Positions 43,608 to 52,449 of a stretch of DNA of 64,000 nt are shown here, piece by piece. Both the position numbers and the translations under genes were made by a program. The notes under the pieces are model-generated. The model was not told the origin of the DNA. It worked only from the letters and a program-made list of their open reading frames with translations, and did not search any database. Within the stretch, counting starts at the first letter, position 1, and every line of letters begins with the position of its first letter. Source of the DNA: Nocardioides sp. S-1144 (lineage in GTDB: Bacteria; Actinomycetota; Actinomycetes; Propionibacteriales; Nocardioidaceae); assembly GCF_005954645.2 (NCBI RefSeq), contig NZ_CP040695.2, forward strand, positions 4,363,649 through 4,427,648, written 5' to 3'.

Positions 43608-43624
43608 GGGTCGCTCCTCGTGGT

Positions 43625-43643
43625 CCGGCGAACGGTTCGCCGG
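43625..43643. promoter_or_regulatory. 19-bp palindrome in the MerR-PP2C leader
   Basis: CCGGCGAAC-G-GTTCGCCGG is perfect about a central G. It sits between the promoter and the start at 43607, a second operator or an RNA hairpin. Confidence 0.45.
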
Positions 43644-43649
43644 TCCCCG

Positions 43650-43680
43650 AGGCTGGAGCCTGCCCCTCGGGCAGGGTCAA
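43650..43680 (-). promoter_or_regulatory. MerR-type promoter with operator in a 19-bp spacer
   Basis: On the minus strand, TTGACC (43675-43680), a 19-base spacer and CAGCCT (43650-43655). The spacer contains the perfect dyad CCTGCCC-N3-GGGCAGG (43659-43675). A lengthened spacer carrying the operator is the hallmark of MerR-activated promoters. Confidence 0.65.
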
Positions 43681-43747
43681 GTCACCTGCTCGTCCCGACC
43701 GCCACGCCCGACCGCCACGTCCGACCGCCAGGCCCCGGGACCGGCGG

Positions 43748-45211
43748 TCAGGTGCTCGGACGCTCGGCCCACCACGCGAGGAGCGCCTCGCGGGCGGCGT
43801 CCTCGTCGAGCGGTCCGCGATCGAGGCGCAGCTCGAGCAGGAACCGGTAGGCCTCGCCGACCTCGCGCCCGGGACCGACACCGAGGATCTCCATGATCTG
43901 GTTGCCGTCGAGGTCGGGACGCAGGGAGGCCAGCTCCTCCTCCTCCGAGAGCCGCTCGATGCGCGCCTCGAGGTCGTCGTAGGTCCGGCGAAGCCGGTCG
44001 GCCTTGCGCTGGTTGCGGGTGGTGCAGTCGGCGCGGGTGAGCACGTGCAGGCGGGCGAGCTGGTCGCCGGCGTCGCGGACGTAGCGGCGCACCGCGGAGT
44101 CGGTCCACTCCCCCGAGCCGTAGCCGTGGAAGCGCAGGTGGAGCTCGACGAGCTGGCTCACCGCGGCGATCTCGTCGTTGGAGAACCGCAGCGCCTTCAT
44201 CCGCTTCGTCGTCAGCTTGGCCCCGACGACGTCGTGGTGGTGGAAGGTGACGGTGCCGTCGTCGAGGAGCCGGCGGGTGCGCGGCTTGCCGACGTCGTGC
44301 ATGAGGGCGGCGAAGCGGGAGACGAAGTCCGGGCCGCCGTCGGCCGAGAGCCGCGGCTCCAGGTCGATGGCCTGCTCCAGCACGGTCAGGGTGTGCTCGT
44401 AGACGTCCTTGTGCCGGTGGTGCTCGTCGCGCTCGAGCTGGAGGGCGGGCAGCTCCGGGAGCACCAGCGCGGCCAGGCCGGTGTCGACCAGCAGGGTCAG
44501 GCCGAGGCGCGGGTACGGCGCGCAGATCAGCTTGACCAGCTCGTCGCGGACCCGCTCGGCGGAGATGATCGTGATCCGCTCGGCCATGGCGGTCATCGCC
44601 GCGACGACCTCGGGCGCCACGGTGAAGCCGAGCTGGGCGGCGAAGCGCGCCGCGCGCAGCATCCGCAGCGGGTCGTCGCCGAAGGAGTCCTCGGGCCGGC
44701 CCGGCGTGCGCAGCACCTGGTGGGCCAGGTCGACGATCCCGCCGTAGGGGTCCTCGAAGCCGCGGCCGGGCACGCTGACCGCCATCGCGTTGACGGTGAA
44801 GTCGCGCCGGCCGAGGTCGCCGGCCAGCGTGTCGCCGTAGGCGACGACGGGGTTGCGCGACGCCGGGTCGTAGGTCTCGGACCGGTACGTCGTCACCTCG
44901 ACCATCCAGTCGCCCCTGCGCGCGCCGATCGTGCCGAAGTCGCGACCCATGTCCCACAGCGCGTCGCCCCAGCGCTTGAGGAGCCGCTCGGTCACCTCCG
45001 GCGGCGCGGAGGTCGTGAAGTCGAGGTCGGTGTGCGAGCGGCCGAGCATCGCGTCGCGGACCGGTCCGCCGACCAGGTGCAGCTCGTGGCCGGCGTCGGC
45101 GAAGAGGGCACCCAGGCCGTCGAGGAGCGGGGCGAGGCGGTCGAGCTCGCGGTCGACCCGTCGCTGCACCTCGACGATCGAGAGCGGTTCCGGGTTCGAC
45201 GGGGCGGGCAC
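43748..45211 (-). CDS. CCA tRNA nucleotidyltransferase
   Basis: 487 residues. The class II head has LVGGPVRDAMLGRSHTDLDFTTSA (GG motif and DxD near residues 47-65), RRDFTVNAMA and DPLRMLRAARFAAQLGF. An HD-type region follows (HTLTVLEQ, FAALMHDVGKP, HHHDVVGA). It adds or repairs the 3' CCA of tRNA. The matching gene in Mycobacterium (pcnA) occupies the same position beside the DUF6049-murJ-sigM block on the opposite strand. Confidence 0.95.
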   Translation of the reverse strand: MPAPSNPEPLSIVEVQRRVDRELDRLAPLLDGLGALFADAGHELHLVGGPVRDAMLGRSHTDLDFTTSAPPEVTERLLKRWGDALWDMGRDFGTIGARRGDWMVEVTTYRSETYDPASRNPVVAYGDTLAGDLGRRDFTVNAMAVSVPGRGFEDPYGGIVDLAHQVLRTPGRPEDSFGDDPLRMLRAARFAAQLGFTVAPEVVAAMTAMAERITIISAERVRDELVKLICAPYPRLGLTLLVDTGLAALVLPELPALQLERDEHHRHKDVYEHTLTVLEQAIDLEPRLSADGGPDFVSRFAALMHDVGKPRTRRLLDDGTVTFHHHDVVGAKLTTKRMKALRFSNDEIAAVSQLVELHLRFHGYGSGEWTDSAVRRYVRDAGDQLARLHVLTRADCTTRNQRKADRLRRTYDDLEARIERLSEEEELASLRPDLDGNQIMEILGVGPGREVGEAYRFLLELRLDRGPLDEDAAREALLAWWAERPST

Positions 45212-45255
45212 GGCGCGGAGTCTACGGAGTGCGCGGACCGTCGGTCCCGGCCGGA

Positions 45256-45261
45256 TACCCT
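45256..45261 (+). promoter_or_regulatory. -10 element of the DUF6049-murJ operon (leaderless)
   Basis: TACCCT ends 6 bases before the GTG at 45268, so transcription probably starts at the start codon. Confidence 0.45.
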
Positions 45262-45267
45262 CGTCGT

Positions 45268-47589
45268 GTGGTCCGACCTCCGACGTTCTCGCGCGCCCTC
45301 GTGGTGGCCGCAGGACTCGTGGCGGCCGGCGCCCTCGGCGGACTCGGTGTCACACCGGCCACAGCGGCCCCGGCAGCCCCGGCGGCGACCCCCGCCGCGA
45401 CCCCCGCCGCGCCCGCCGGCGCAGTCCCCGCGGCCGCGCCGGACGACGTCCCGGCGGCCGGTGCGACGCCGCTGGCCGTCCGGATCAAGACCCTGTCCCC
45501 CTCCACGCTGCCGGCCGAGGGTCCGGTCCGGATCAGCGGGACGGTCACCAACCGCACCGACGAGGTGTGGCGCAGCATCGACGTCTACACGTTCTTCGGC
45601 GACGGGGTCGGCGGCGCCATGCGGACCCAGGCCCAGCTCGACGCCGCGATGGACGTCCCCGGCGACGCCCTGCTCGGCGACCGCATCCTCGTCGGGCGCC
45701 CGGACGTCGTCGACGTGCTCGAGCCCGGCGAGGAGGCCAGCTTCGCCGTCACCGTGCCCTCCGACCAGCTGGAGGTCACCAAGGCCGGCGTCTACTGGCT
45801 CGGCATCCACGCGCTCGGCTACAGCGCCTCCTACCCCGACGACGACAAGGCCGACGGACGCGCGCGCACGTTCATGCCCTACGTGCCCCGCCGCTTCGAG
45901 GAGACGCCGCTGCCCGCGGCGGTCGTCGTCCCGATCACCGCGCCGGTGCGCTACGAGGCCGACGGCTCGCTGGCCGCGGTCGAGAGCTGGCGGCGCTGGC
46001 TCGCACCCGAGGGGCGGCTCTCCCGGCTGCTCGGCTTCGTCGAGTCCGGCTCGACGCCGGTGACCTGGCTCGTCGACCCCGCCCTGGTCGACGCCGTCGA
46101 CCTGCTCGCCCGCGGGAATCCCCCGCGCAGCATCGAGCCGAGCGCGCCCGACCCGGCGGACGGCGCCACCCCGACCGACGCCCCGAGCCCGACCGGGGAG
46201 CCGTCCGCCACCGCCGAGCCGGTCTCCCCCGAGGCCCTGATGGCCGCGGGGTGGCTGGCCCGGTTCCGCGACGCGGTCGCCGGCGACGAGGTGCTCACCC
46301 TCCCCTACGGCAACGTCGACGTCCCGGCCGCCGTCCGCCACGACCGGCGGCTGCTCGACCTCGCCCTGGCCCAGCGCAGCACCGTGCTGGCCGACCTCGG
46401 CATCGAGTCCCGCCCCGGCGTGATGTCGCCGAGCGGCTACCTCGACGCCGAGAGCATCGCCGCCCTCGACCCCGAGACCACCGTCGTGGTGACCGACCGG
46501 ATGCTCGACACCCTGCGCACCGGGGCCGACGGCAGCGCCGCCGAGCGACGCGGCACCGAGGCGCCCGCGGTCGCCTCCGTCGAGGGTCGCCGGCTCGTCG
46601 CGGCCTCCTACGCCGTCGACCAGGGCAGCCCGGGCCCGGGGCCCTCGCGCACCTCGGTCGGGCTGCGCCAGCGGTTCCTCGCCGAGGCCGCCGTGCGGCT
46701 GGTCAAGGGCGAGCCGCGCCCGCTGACCGTCGTCCTGCCGCAGGGCTGGGGCCTCAACGACCCGCTCGGCTTCTTCTCCGGCCTCGACGTGCCCTGGCTC
46801 GACGTCGGCACCGTCACCGAGCTCGACGAGGCCACCGTCGCCACGCCGGTCGACGTCGCCGCGCTCGACTACCCCGGCATCCAGGCCCAGCGCGAGCTCG
46901 ACGGCGCGGCCTTCGACGACGTCGCGGCGCTGATCGAGGCCGGCGACGTGCTGCAGAACGTGCTGCTCGAGAACAACGAGGTCGGCGCGGTGATCACCGA
47001 GGAGGCGCTGACCGGGCTCTCCTACGCCGGGCGTTCCTCCCAGCCGACGACCCAGCTCAGCCTCGAGCAGTCGCTCGCCTGGGTGGCGGACCTGCTCGAC
47101 GGGGTCGAGATCACCACCTCCCCGGGCGTGACGCTCTCCGGCACGTCGGGACCGGTCGTGGTCACCCTCGACAACACCCTCGACCACGCCGTCGAGGTCC
47201 GGGTCCGCGGCGAGTCCGACTCCGGGATCGAGATCACCGGCCCCGACCGGATCGAGCTCGCGGCCGACAGCCGCACGACCGAGCTGCTGACGGCGCGGAC
47301 GACGACCAACCGGGTCCACAACGTCGAGCTGGTCGTGACCGACCTCGCCGGGAACGAGCTCGGCTCGTCGGCGGACGTGCCGGTCCGGTCCGCGCAGGTC
47401 AGCGACGTCATCTGGCTGATCATGGGCACCGGCGCCGGGCTGCTCTTCCTCGCGATCGCCGTGCGGGTGGTCCGGCGGGTCCGGGCCGCGCGCCGCGGCG
47501 AGGCGCCCGACCTCTTCGCCACCCGCGCCGAGCAGACCGAGGCCGCCCGGGCCAGCGGCGAGCAGTCCGAGCCGGCCGAGGTGCCGTGA
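45268..47589 (+). CDS. DUF6049 family membrane-anchored protein
   Basis: 773 residues. Signal peptide (SRALVVAAGLVAAGALGGLGVTPATA), Ala/Pro-rich linker, a large extracytoplasmic region with an NEW-like beta domain (VRIKTLSPSTLPAEGPVRISGTVTNRTDE). One C-terminal transmembrane helix (VIWLIMGTGAGLLFLAIAVRVV) and a short cytoplasmic tail follow. This protein regularly precedes murJ in actinobacteria (as in Mycobacterium). GTG at 45268 follows a TACCCT element. Its stop overlaps the murJ GTG. Likely a partner in peptidoglycan precursor export; function unproven. Confidence 0.85.
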   Translation: MVRPPTFSRALVVAAGLVAAGALGGLGVTPATAAPAAPAATPAATPAAPAGAVPAAAPDDVPAAGATPLAVRIKTLSPSTLPAEGPVRISGTVTNRTDEVWRSIDVYTFFGDGVGGAMRTQAQLDAAMDVPGDALLGDRILVGRPDVVDVLEPGEEASFAVTVPSDQLEVTKAGVYWLGIHALGYSASYPDDDKADGRARTFMPYVPRRFEETPLPAAVVVPITAPVRYEADGSLAAVESWRRWLAPEGRLSRLLGFVESGSTPVTWLVDPALVDAVDLLARGNPPRSIEPSAPDPADGATPTDAPSPTGEPSATAEPVSPEALMAAGWLARFRDAVAGDEVLTLPYGNVDVPAAVRHDRRLLDLALAQRSTVLADLGIESRPGVMSPSGYLDAESIAALDPETTVVVTDRMLDTLRTGADGSAAERRGTEAPAVASVEGRRLVAASYAVDQGSPGPGPSRTSVGLRQRFLAEAAVRLVKGEPRPLTVVLPQGWGLNDPLGFFSGLDVPWLDVGTVTELDEATVATPVDVAALDYPGIQAQRELDGAAFDDVAALIEAGDVLQNVLLENNEVGAVITEEALTGLSYAGRSSQPTTQLSLEQSLAWVADLLDGVEITTSPGVTLSGTSGPVVVTLDNTLDHAVEVRVRGESDSGIEITGPDRIELAADSRTTELLTARTTTNRVHNVELVVTDLAGNELGSSADVPVRSAQVSDVIWLIMGTGAGLLFLAIAVRVVRRVRAARRGEAPDLFATRAEQTEAARASGEQSEPAEVP

Positions 47590-49697
47590 CCGGCCCCGGC
47601 GGCAAGCACCGCGCCCCCGGCCGACCGCTCGGGCCGGACGGCGAGCCCGCCGTGCCCGACGACCAGGGCGGGCGGGCCGGACGGCCGGCGCCCGACGACC
47701 CGACCATGGAGCGGCTCGTGCCGGCCCCGGTCGAGCGCCACGTCGAGACCGAGCCGGTCCCGCCGCCGCCGACCCGGGTCACCCGGGCGGTCGAGCCGCG
47801 GGGCCAGCGCCCCACCGAGCCCCCGACCGAGCCCCCGACCGAGCGCCCGACCGAGCCGCCCGCCCGTCCCCCCACCGCGACGCAGCCGCCCCGGCCGCCG
47901 GTCGTCGACCGCGAGCCGACCCGCGCGATCCCGATCGTCCGCCGCCAGGAGCGGCTCGCGCAGTACTACCGCGCCGACGTCCCCGACGAGATCGACCCGG
48001 GCGAGTCCACGACCAGCATCCCGGTGATCCGCCCCTCCGAGGACGACGACGGCGGCCAGCGCACCGTGCTGGCCAACAGCGCGGTGATGGCCGCCGGCAC
48101 GGTCGTGTCGCGGCTCAGCGGCTTCGTCCGCTCCGCGCTGCTCGCCGCCGCGCTCGGCGCGAGCCTGCACGCCGACATCTTCTCGATCGCCAACACGGTC
48201 CCGAACATGCTCTACATCCTGCTCGCGGGCGGGGTGTTCAACGCCGTCCTCGTGCCGCAGCTGGTGCGGGCGATGCGCCAGGACCCGGACCAGGGCGAGG
48301 CCTACACCAACCGCGTGGTCACCCTCGCCGCGCTGTTCCTGGCCGCGGTGACGGTGGCGCTGGTCGCCTTCGCGCCGCAGGTGATGTCGCTCTACCTCGA
48401 CTCCGGCTTCGACGGACCCGACCGGGCCGCGCACCTGGACTCCGTGATCACCTTCGCGCGCTACTGCCTGCCCCAGGTGTTCTTCTACGGGATGTTCGTG
48501 CTGGTGGGGCAGATCCTCAACGCCCGCGGCCGGTTCGGTCCGATGATGTGGGCGCCGATCGCCAACAACGTGATCTCGGTGGCCACCCTCGTCGTCTACC
48601 TCGTCGTCTTCGGGCCGGCCCGGGGGGCCGAGACCACCGGGCCCTACTCGAACGGCCAGGAGCTCCTGCTCGGCGTCGGCTCGACGGTCGGCATCGCCGC
48701 CCAGTTGGTCATCCTGGTGCCCTACCTCAAGCGCGCCGGGTTCACCTTCCGCCCGCGCTTCGACTTCCGCGGCTCCGGCCTGGGGCACACCTTCCGGCTC
48801 GGCACCTGGACGGTGCTGTTCGTCGTCGTCAACCAGGTCGCCTACACCGTCGTGGTGCGGCTCGCCTCGGCCGGCACCGTCGACGGCGGCGACGGGACCG
48901 GCTACTCGATCTACTCCTCGACGTTCCTCATCGTGATGGTGCCGCACTCGATCATCACGGTGTCGCTGGCGACCGCGATCCTGCCGCGGCTCTCGGAGCA
49001 GGCGGCCTCCGGTGAGCTGCACCGCCTCGGCGGAACGCTGTCGTCGTCGCTGCGCACGACCCTCGCGGTCGTCGTCCCGTTCGCGGCGCTCCTGCCCCTG
49101 GTGGCCGAGGACGTCGCCCAGGTGATCTGGGGTCACGGCGCCGCGGCCGACCAGTTCGACCGCTACGCCCCGTCGCTGGCCCTGTTCGGGCCCGGCCTGG
49201 TGATGTTCACCGTCCACTACCTGATGCTGCGCGGGTTCTACGCCCTGGAGCAGACCCGCGCGGTCTTCTTCATCCAGTGCGCGGTCTCGGCGGTCAACAT
49301 CGTCGCCGCGGTGGTGCTGGTGCGCGCCGCGGACGCCGTGCACACCTCCCCCGCCCTCGTGCTGGCCTACCTGGTCTCCTACGCCGTCGGCGCCGCGATC
49401 TCCTACGCGGTGCTCGCCCGGCGGGTGGGCGGCCTCGACTCGGCCCGGCTGGTCAGGTTCCTCGTCCGGCTGCTCATCGCCGTCGCCCTGGCCACCGCCG
49501 CCGCGGCCGTCGTGGCGCTGCTGCTCGGCCGGGTGCTCGAGGACCCGCACTGGGTCGTCGCCGGGCTGCGGGGCGGCGTCGTGGCCGGCGTCGAGATCGC
49601 GGCGTTCCTCGTCGTCGCCCGGATCCTGCGCCTGGGCGAGGTCACCGAGGTGATCGACACCGTCACCCGCCGCCTGTCCCGCGCCCAACGCGGCTGA
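47586..49697 (+). CDS. murJ: Lipid II flippase MurJ
   Basis: 703 residues. A cytoplasmic, Pro-rich N-terminal extension of about 155 residues includes PTEPP-type repeats. It is followed by the MOP-superfamily membrane domain: NSAVMAAGTVVSRLSGFVRSALLAAALG, DIFSIANTVPNMLYILLAGGVFNAVLVPQLV and MVPHSIITVSLATAILPRLSEQA. About fourteen helices are expected. The GTG overlaps the DUF6049 stop (GTGA). It flips lipid II outward. In Mycobacterium the same protein carries a fused pseudokinase, which here is a separate downstream gene. Confidence 0.93.
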   Translation: MTGPGGKHRAPGRPLGPDGEPAVPDDQGGRAGRPAPDDPTMERLVPAPVERHVETEPVPPPPTRVTRAVEPRGQRPTEPPTEPPTERPTEPPARPPTATQPPRPPVVDREPTRAIPIVRRQERLAQYYRADVPDEIDPGESTTSIPVIRPSEDDDGGQRTVLANSAVMAAGTVVSRLSGFVRSALLAAALGASLHADIFSIANTVPNMLYILLAGGVFNAVLVPQLVRAMRQDPDQGEAYTNRVVTLAALFLAAVTVALVAFAPQVMSLYLDSGFDGPDRAAHLDSVITFARYCLPQVFFYGMFVLVGQILNARGRFGPMMWAPIANNVISVATLVVYLVVFGPARGAETTGPYSNGQELLLGVGSTVGIAAQLVILVPYLKRAGFTFRPRFDFRGSGLGHTFRLGTWTVLFVVVNQVAYTVVVRLASAGTVDGGDGTGYSIYSSTFLIVMVPHSIITVSLATAILPRLSEQAASGELHRLGGTLSSSLRTTLAVVVPFAALLPLVAEDVAQVIWGHGAAADQFDRYAPSLALFGPGLVMFTVHYLMLRGFYALEQTRAVFFIQCAVSAVNIVAAVVLVRAADAVHTSPALVLAYLVSYAVGAAISYAVLARRVGGLDSARLVRFLVRLLIAVALATAAAAVVALLLGRVLEDPHWVVAGLRGGVVAGVEIAAFLVVARILRLGEVTEVIDTVTRRLSRAQRG

Positions 49698-49787
49698 ACC
49701 GTCCTACGATGAGGGCCCGGTCACGGGCCGCCCCCGTCGCCCGTCCGCCCTCGCCCCCCGTCCGTCAGCTTCCAGGAGACACGTCAG

Positions 49788-51725
49788 GTGCCGCACGCCA
49801 CCCGACCCGGTGACCTCCTCGGCGACCGCTACCGCCTGGTCGACCTGCTGACCGAGAGCGGGGGCGGCCGCTTCTGGCGGGCCCACGACCGGATCCTCGA
49901 GCGCCACGTCGCCGTCCACGTGATCGCCGCCGGCGACGAGCGGGCGCCCGCGCTGATGGCCGCCGCCCGCCGCTCGGCCACGGTGCACGACCGCCGGATG
50001 CTGCGGGTGCTGGACGCGGAGGTCACCGACGAGGTCTGCTACGTCGTCAACGAGTGGGGCTGGGGCACCTCCCTCGACATCGTGGTCACCGGCACCGGCC
50101 CGCTCGGCCCCCGCCGCGCGGCCTGGCTGGTCGCCGAGGTCGCCGACTCCCTGGCGCTGGCCCACGGGTCCGGCGTCGCGCACGGCCGGCTCAACCCCGA
50201 GAACGTGCTCATCGACCGCGCCGGGGGCATCCGGATCATCGGGCTCTGCGTCGACGCGGCGCTGCACGGCGTCACCGGCGTCGCGAGCGAGCGGGCCATC
50301 GAGACCGACGTCGAGGACCTCGCCGGGCTCCTCTACTGCGCCATCACGACGAAGTGGGCCGGCCCGTCCCGCTCGATCGTCGCCGCCGCCCCCCGCGTCA
50401 ACGGCGAGGTGCTGCGCCCGCGCCAGGTGCGCGCCGGCGTGCCGCGCCCCCTCGACGCGCTGTGCGACGACGTCCTGCACCACACCGCCGCCGGCGACCG
50501 GCACCGCGAGATCGGCGATCTCGAGCTCAGTGCCCGCGGGATCGAGGAGTTCCTCTCCGAGTTCGTCGGCGACGGCACCGGCATGCCCGAGGCGCTGCTC
50601 GCCGCGACGCCCGACGTGCTGCCCGACGAGGAGCAGGTCGTCCTGCCGCCGGTGCCCGAGCTGCGGCCCCACCTCGCCGACGAGCCCCCGGCGCCGCCGG
50701 AGCCCGTGGAGACCCGGACCGTGGTGGCCGGCCTCCCGGTCGTGGCGCCCACCCCGGCGTCCGACGAGCCGCGGGGCCGCGGCGAGCCGGACGGCGTCGT
50801 CGAGGACCGGCCCACCGAGGCCGGCGTCCCGATCTTCGGCGACGACGACGACGTGTCCTGGCTGCAGCGCCGCACCACGCCCGCCCCTCCCCCGCCGCCG
50901 TTCGTCGACCCGCCGGAGCGGCCGCTGTTCGCCCCCACCCCGGCCGACGGCGAGCCCGTGCGCACCCCGCGGGCCGGCACCCGCCCGAGCGGGCCGGGCC
51001 AGGAGTTCTGGCCCTGGGACACCGGCACCGGGGCCCCGGTCACCACCGGCACCACCCTCGCCACGGTCGAGGAGGAGCCGGTCCCGGGTCGCACCTTCCT
51101 GCGCCTGGCGACGATCATCGCCGCGGTCGTGCTGCTCGTCCTGGCCGTCGTGGTGGCCGTCAACCTGGGCCGCGGCAAGAACGTGCTCGGCGGCGAGCCC
51201 GACCCCGCCCCGTCTCCGTCCGCGTCGACGACCAGCGGGTCCGCCCGCCCCGCCGGTGCCGTCCTCGGCGGCCTCACCGCGACCGGGTTCGACCCGCAGG
51301 GCGCCAGCGACGACGACGGCGCCGAGAACGACTCCGCCGCCCCGAACGCCGTCGACGGCGACCCCGGCACGACCTGGACCACGCTGACCTACAACGACCA
51401 GCTGGGCCCGCCGCCCGGCCTCAAGACCGGGGTGGGCCTGCTCGTCGACCTCGGCGGCGAGCGCGCGGTCACCGATGTCGAGCTGACCTTCGACGGGGCC
51501 CCGACCGCCGTGTCGCTCTACCTGAGCGACGGCGTGCCCGAGGGTGTCGCCGACCTCGACCCGGTCGCCGAGGGCACCGCCGAGGCGGCGCGGCTGAGCC
51601 TCCCGACGGCCGCGCGCGGGGCCGGGGTCCGCGGCACCCACCTGGTCGTCTGGCTGACCGCGCTGCCCCGCGTCGACGGCCGGTTCCGCGGCAGCGTCGC
51701 CGAGGTGGTGGTCCGGGGTGGGTGA
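49788..51725 (+). CDS. Pseudokinase with C-terminal extracytoplasmic discoidin-like domain
   Basis: 645 residues. The kinase-like domain (residues about 8-265) lacks key residues: the beta-3 Lys is replaced (VAVHVI), the HRD loop reads AHGRLNPENVLID, and DFG reads GLCVDA. It should bind partners rather than phosphorylate. A long Pro-rich segment, one transmembrane helix (LATIIAAVVLLVLAVVVAVNLG, near 445) and a beta-rich extracellular domain (FDPQGASDDDGAENDSAAPNAVDGDPGTTWTT) follow. The architecture equals the C-terminal half of mycobacterial MviN. GTG with AGGAGA upstream; sigM overlaps its end. Confidence 0.87.
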   Translation: MPHATRPGDLLGDRYRLVDLLTESGGGRFWRAHDRILERHVAVHVIAAGDERAPALMAAARRSATVHDRRMLRVLDAEVTDEVCYVVNEWGWGTSLDIVVTGTGPLGPRRAAWLVAEVADSLALAHGSGVAHGRLNPENVLIDRAGGIRIIGLCVDAALHGVTGVASERAIETDVEDLAGLLYCAITTKWAGPSRSIVAAAPRVNGEVLRPRQVRAGVPRPLDALCDDVLHHTAAGDRHREIGDLELSARGIEEFLSEFVGDGTGMPEALLAATPDVLPDEEQVVLPPVPELRPHLADEPPAPPEPVETRTVVAGLPVVAPTPASDEPRGRGEPDGVVEDRPTEAGVPIFGDDDDVSWLQRRTTPAPPPPPFVDPPERPLFAPTPADGEPVRTPRAGTRPSGPGQEFWPWDTGTGAPVTTGTTLATVEEEPVPGRTFLRLATIIAAVVLLVLAVVVAVNLGRGKNVLGGEPDPAPSPSASTTSGSARPAGAVLGGLTATGFDPQGASDDDGAENDSAAPNAVDGDPGTTWTTLTYNDQLGPPPGLKTGVGLLVDLGGERAVTDVELTFDGAPTAVSLYLSDGVPEGVADLDPVAEGTAEAARLSLPTAARGAGVRGTHLVVWLTALPRVDGRFRGSVAEVVVRGG

Positions 51726-52404
51726 GACCCAGGTCGGGCGCACCGACGCCGAGCTGCTCGCCGCGCACGTCGCCGGCGACCCACAGGCCTTCGGCGAGCT
51801 GTTCGGCCGCCACCGCGACCGGCTCTGGGGGGTCGCGCTGCGCACGATGGGCAACCCCGAGGACGCCGCCGACGGCCTCCAGGACGGCATGGTCGCCGCC
51901 TTCCGCCGCGCGGCGTCGTACCGCGGCGAGGCCCAGGTGACCACCTGGCTGCACCGCGTCGTGGTCAACGCCTGCCTCGACCGGCTCCGTGCCGCCAAGG
52001 TCCGCCGTGCCGAGGCCCTGCCCGACGACCTCGAGGAGTACGGCGGCCGCGGCTCGCTGGCCACGTCGACGCGGTCCGAGGCGGAGGTCGACCCCGCCGA
52101 CCTGAGCGTCGCCGCCGAGCAGCGGCGTCAGGTGCTGGCCGCGCTGCAGCAGCTCCCCGAGGAGCAGCGCGCGGCCCTGGTGCTGGTCGACATGGAGGGC
52201 TACCCGGTCGCCGACGTCGCCCGGATGCTCGACTGCGCGGTCGGTACCGTGAAGTCGAGGTGCTCGCGCGGTCGGTCCCGGCTCGCGGTCCTGCTGTCGG
52301 ACCTGGTGCCGCCCGCACGTGGCCCGGCTCACCCGCCACCACGGAACCCGCCCCCGCCGGGCGCCGTCCCACCTGCGAACCCCACGCGCGGCCCACCCGC
52401 CTGA
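51718..52404 (+). CDS. sigM: RNA polymerase sigma factor SigM (ECF family)
   Basis: 228 residues. Region 2 (LFGRHRDRLWGVALRTMGNPEDAADGLQDGMVAAFRRAASYRGEAQVTTWLHRVVVNACLDRLR, about residues 28-92) and region 4 (QLPEEQRAALVLVDMEGYPVADVARMLDCAVGTVKSRCSRGR) are intact. A Pro-rich tail follows. Its GTG overlaps the pseudokinase stop by 8 bases. Order sigM-anti-sigma-trxB-trxA matches the Mycobacterium locus. Confidence 0.93.
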   Translation: MGETQVGRTDAELLAAHVAGDPQAFGELFGRHRDRLWGVALRTMGNPEDAADGLQDGMVAAFRRAASYRGEAQVTTWLHRVVVNACLDRLRAAKVRRAEALPDDLEEYGGRGSLATSTRSEAEVDPADLSVAAEQRRQVLAALQQLPEEQRAALVLVDMEGYPVADVARMLDCAVGTVKSRCSRGRSRLAVLLSDLVPPARGPAHPPPRNPPPPGAVPPANPTRGPPA

Positions 52405-52449
52405 CCGCACGTCCCCGAGCACCCCGTCCAGACCCAGCGAGAGAGACCG

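Noticed and set aside
44931..47585. Upstream extension of the murJ frame (about 885 codons)
   Set aside because: It runs in the wrong frame through DUF6049 and is Arg/Pro-rich. The GTGA overlap at 47586 gives the true start.
47812..47880. Short repeats encoding PTEPP in murJ as a tandem repeat locus
   Set aside because: They form an in-frame Pro-rich cytoplasmic linker; low-complexity coding, no sign of an independent element.
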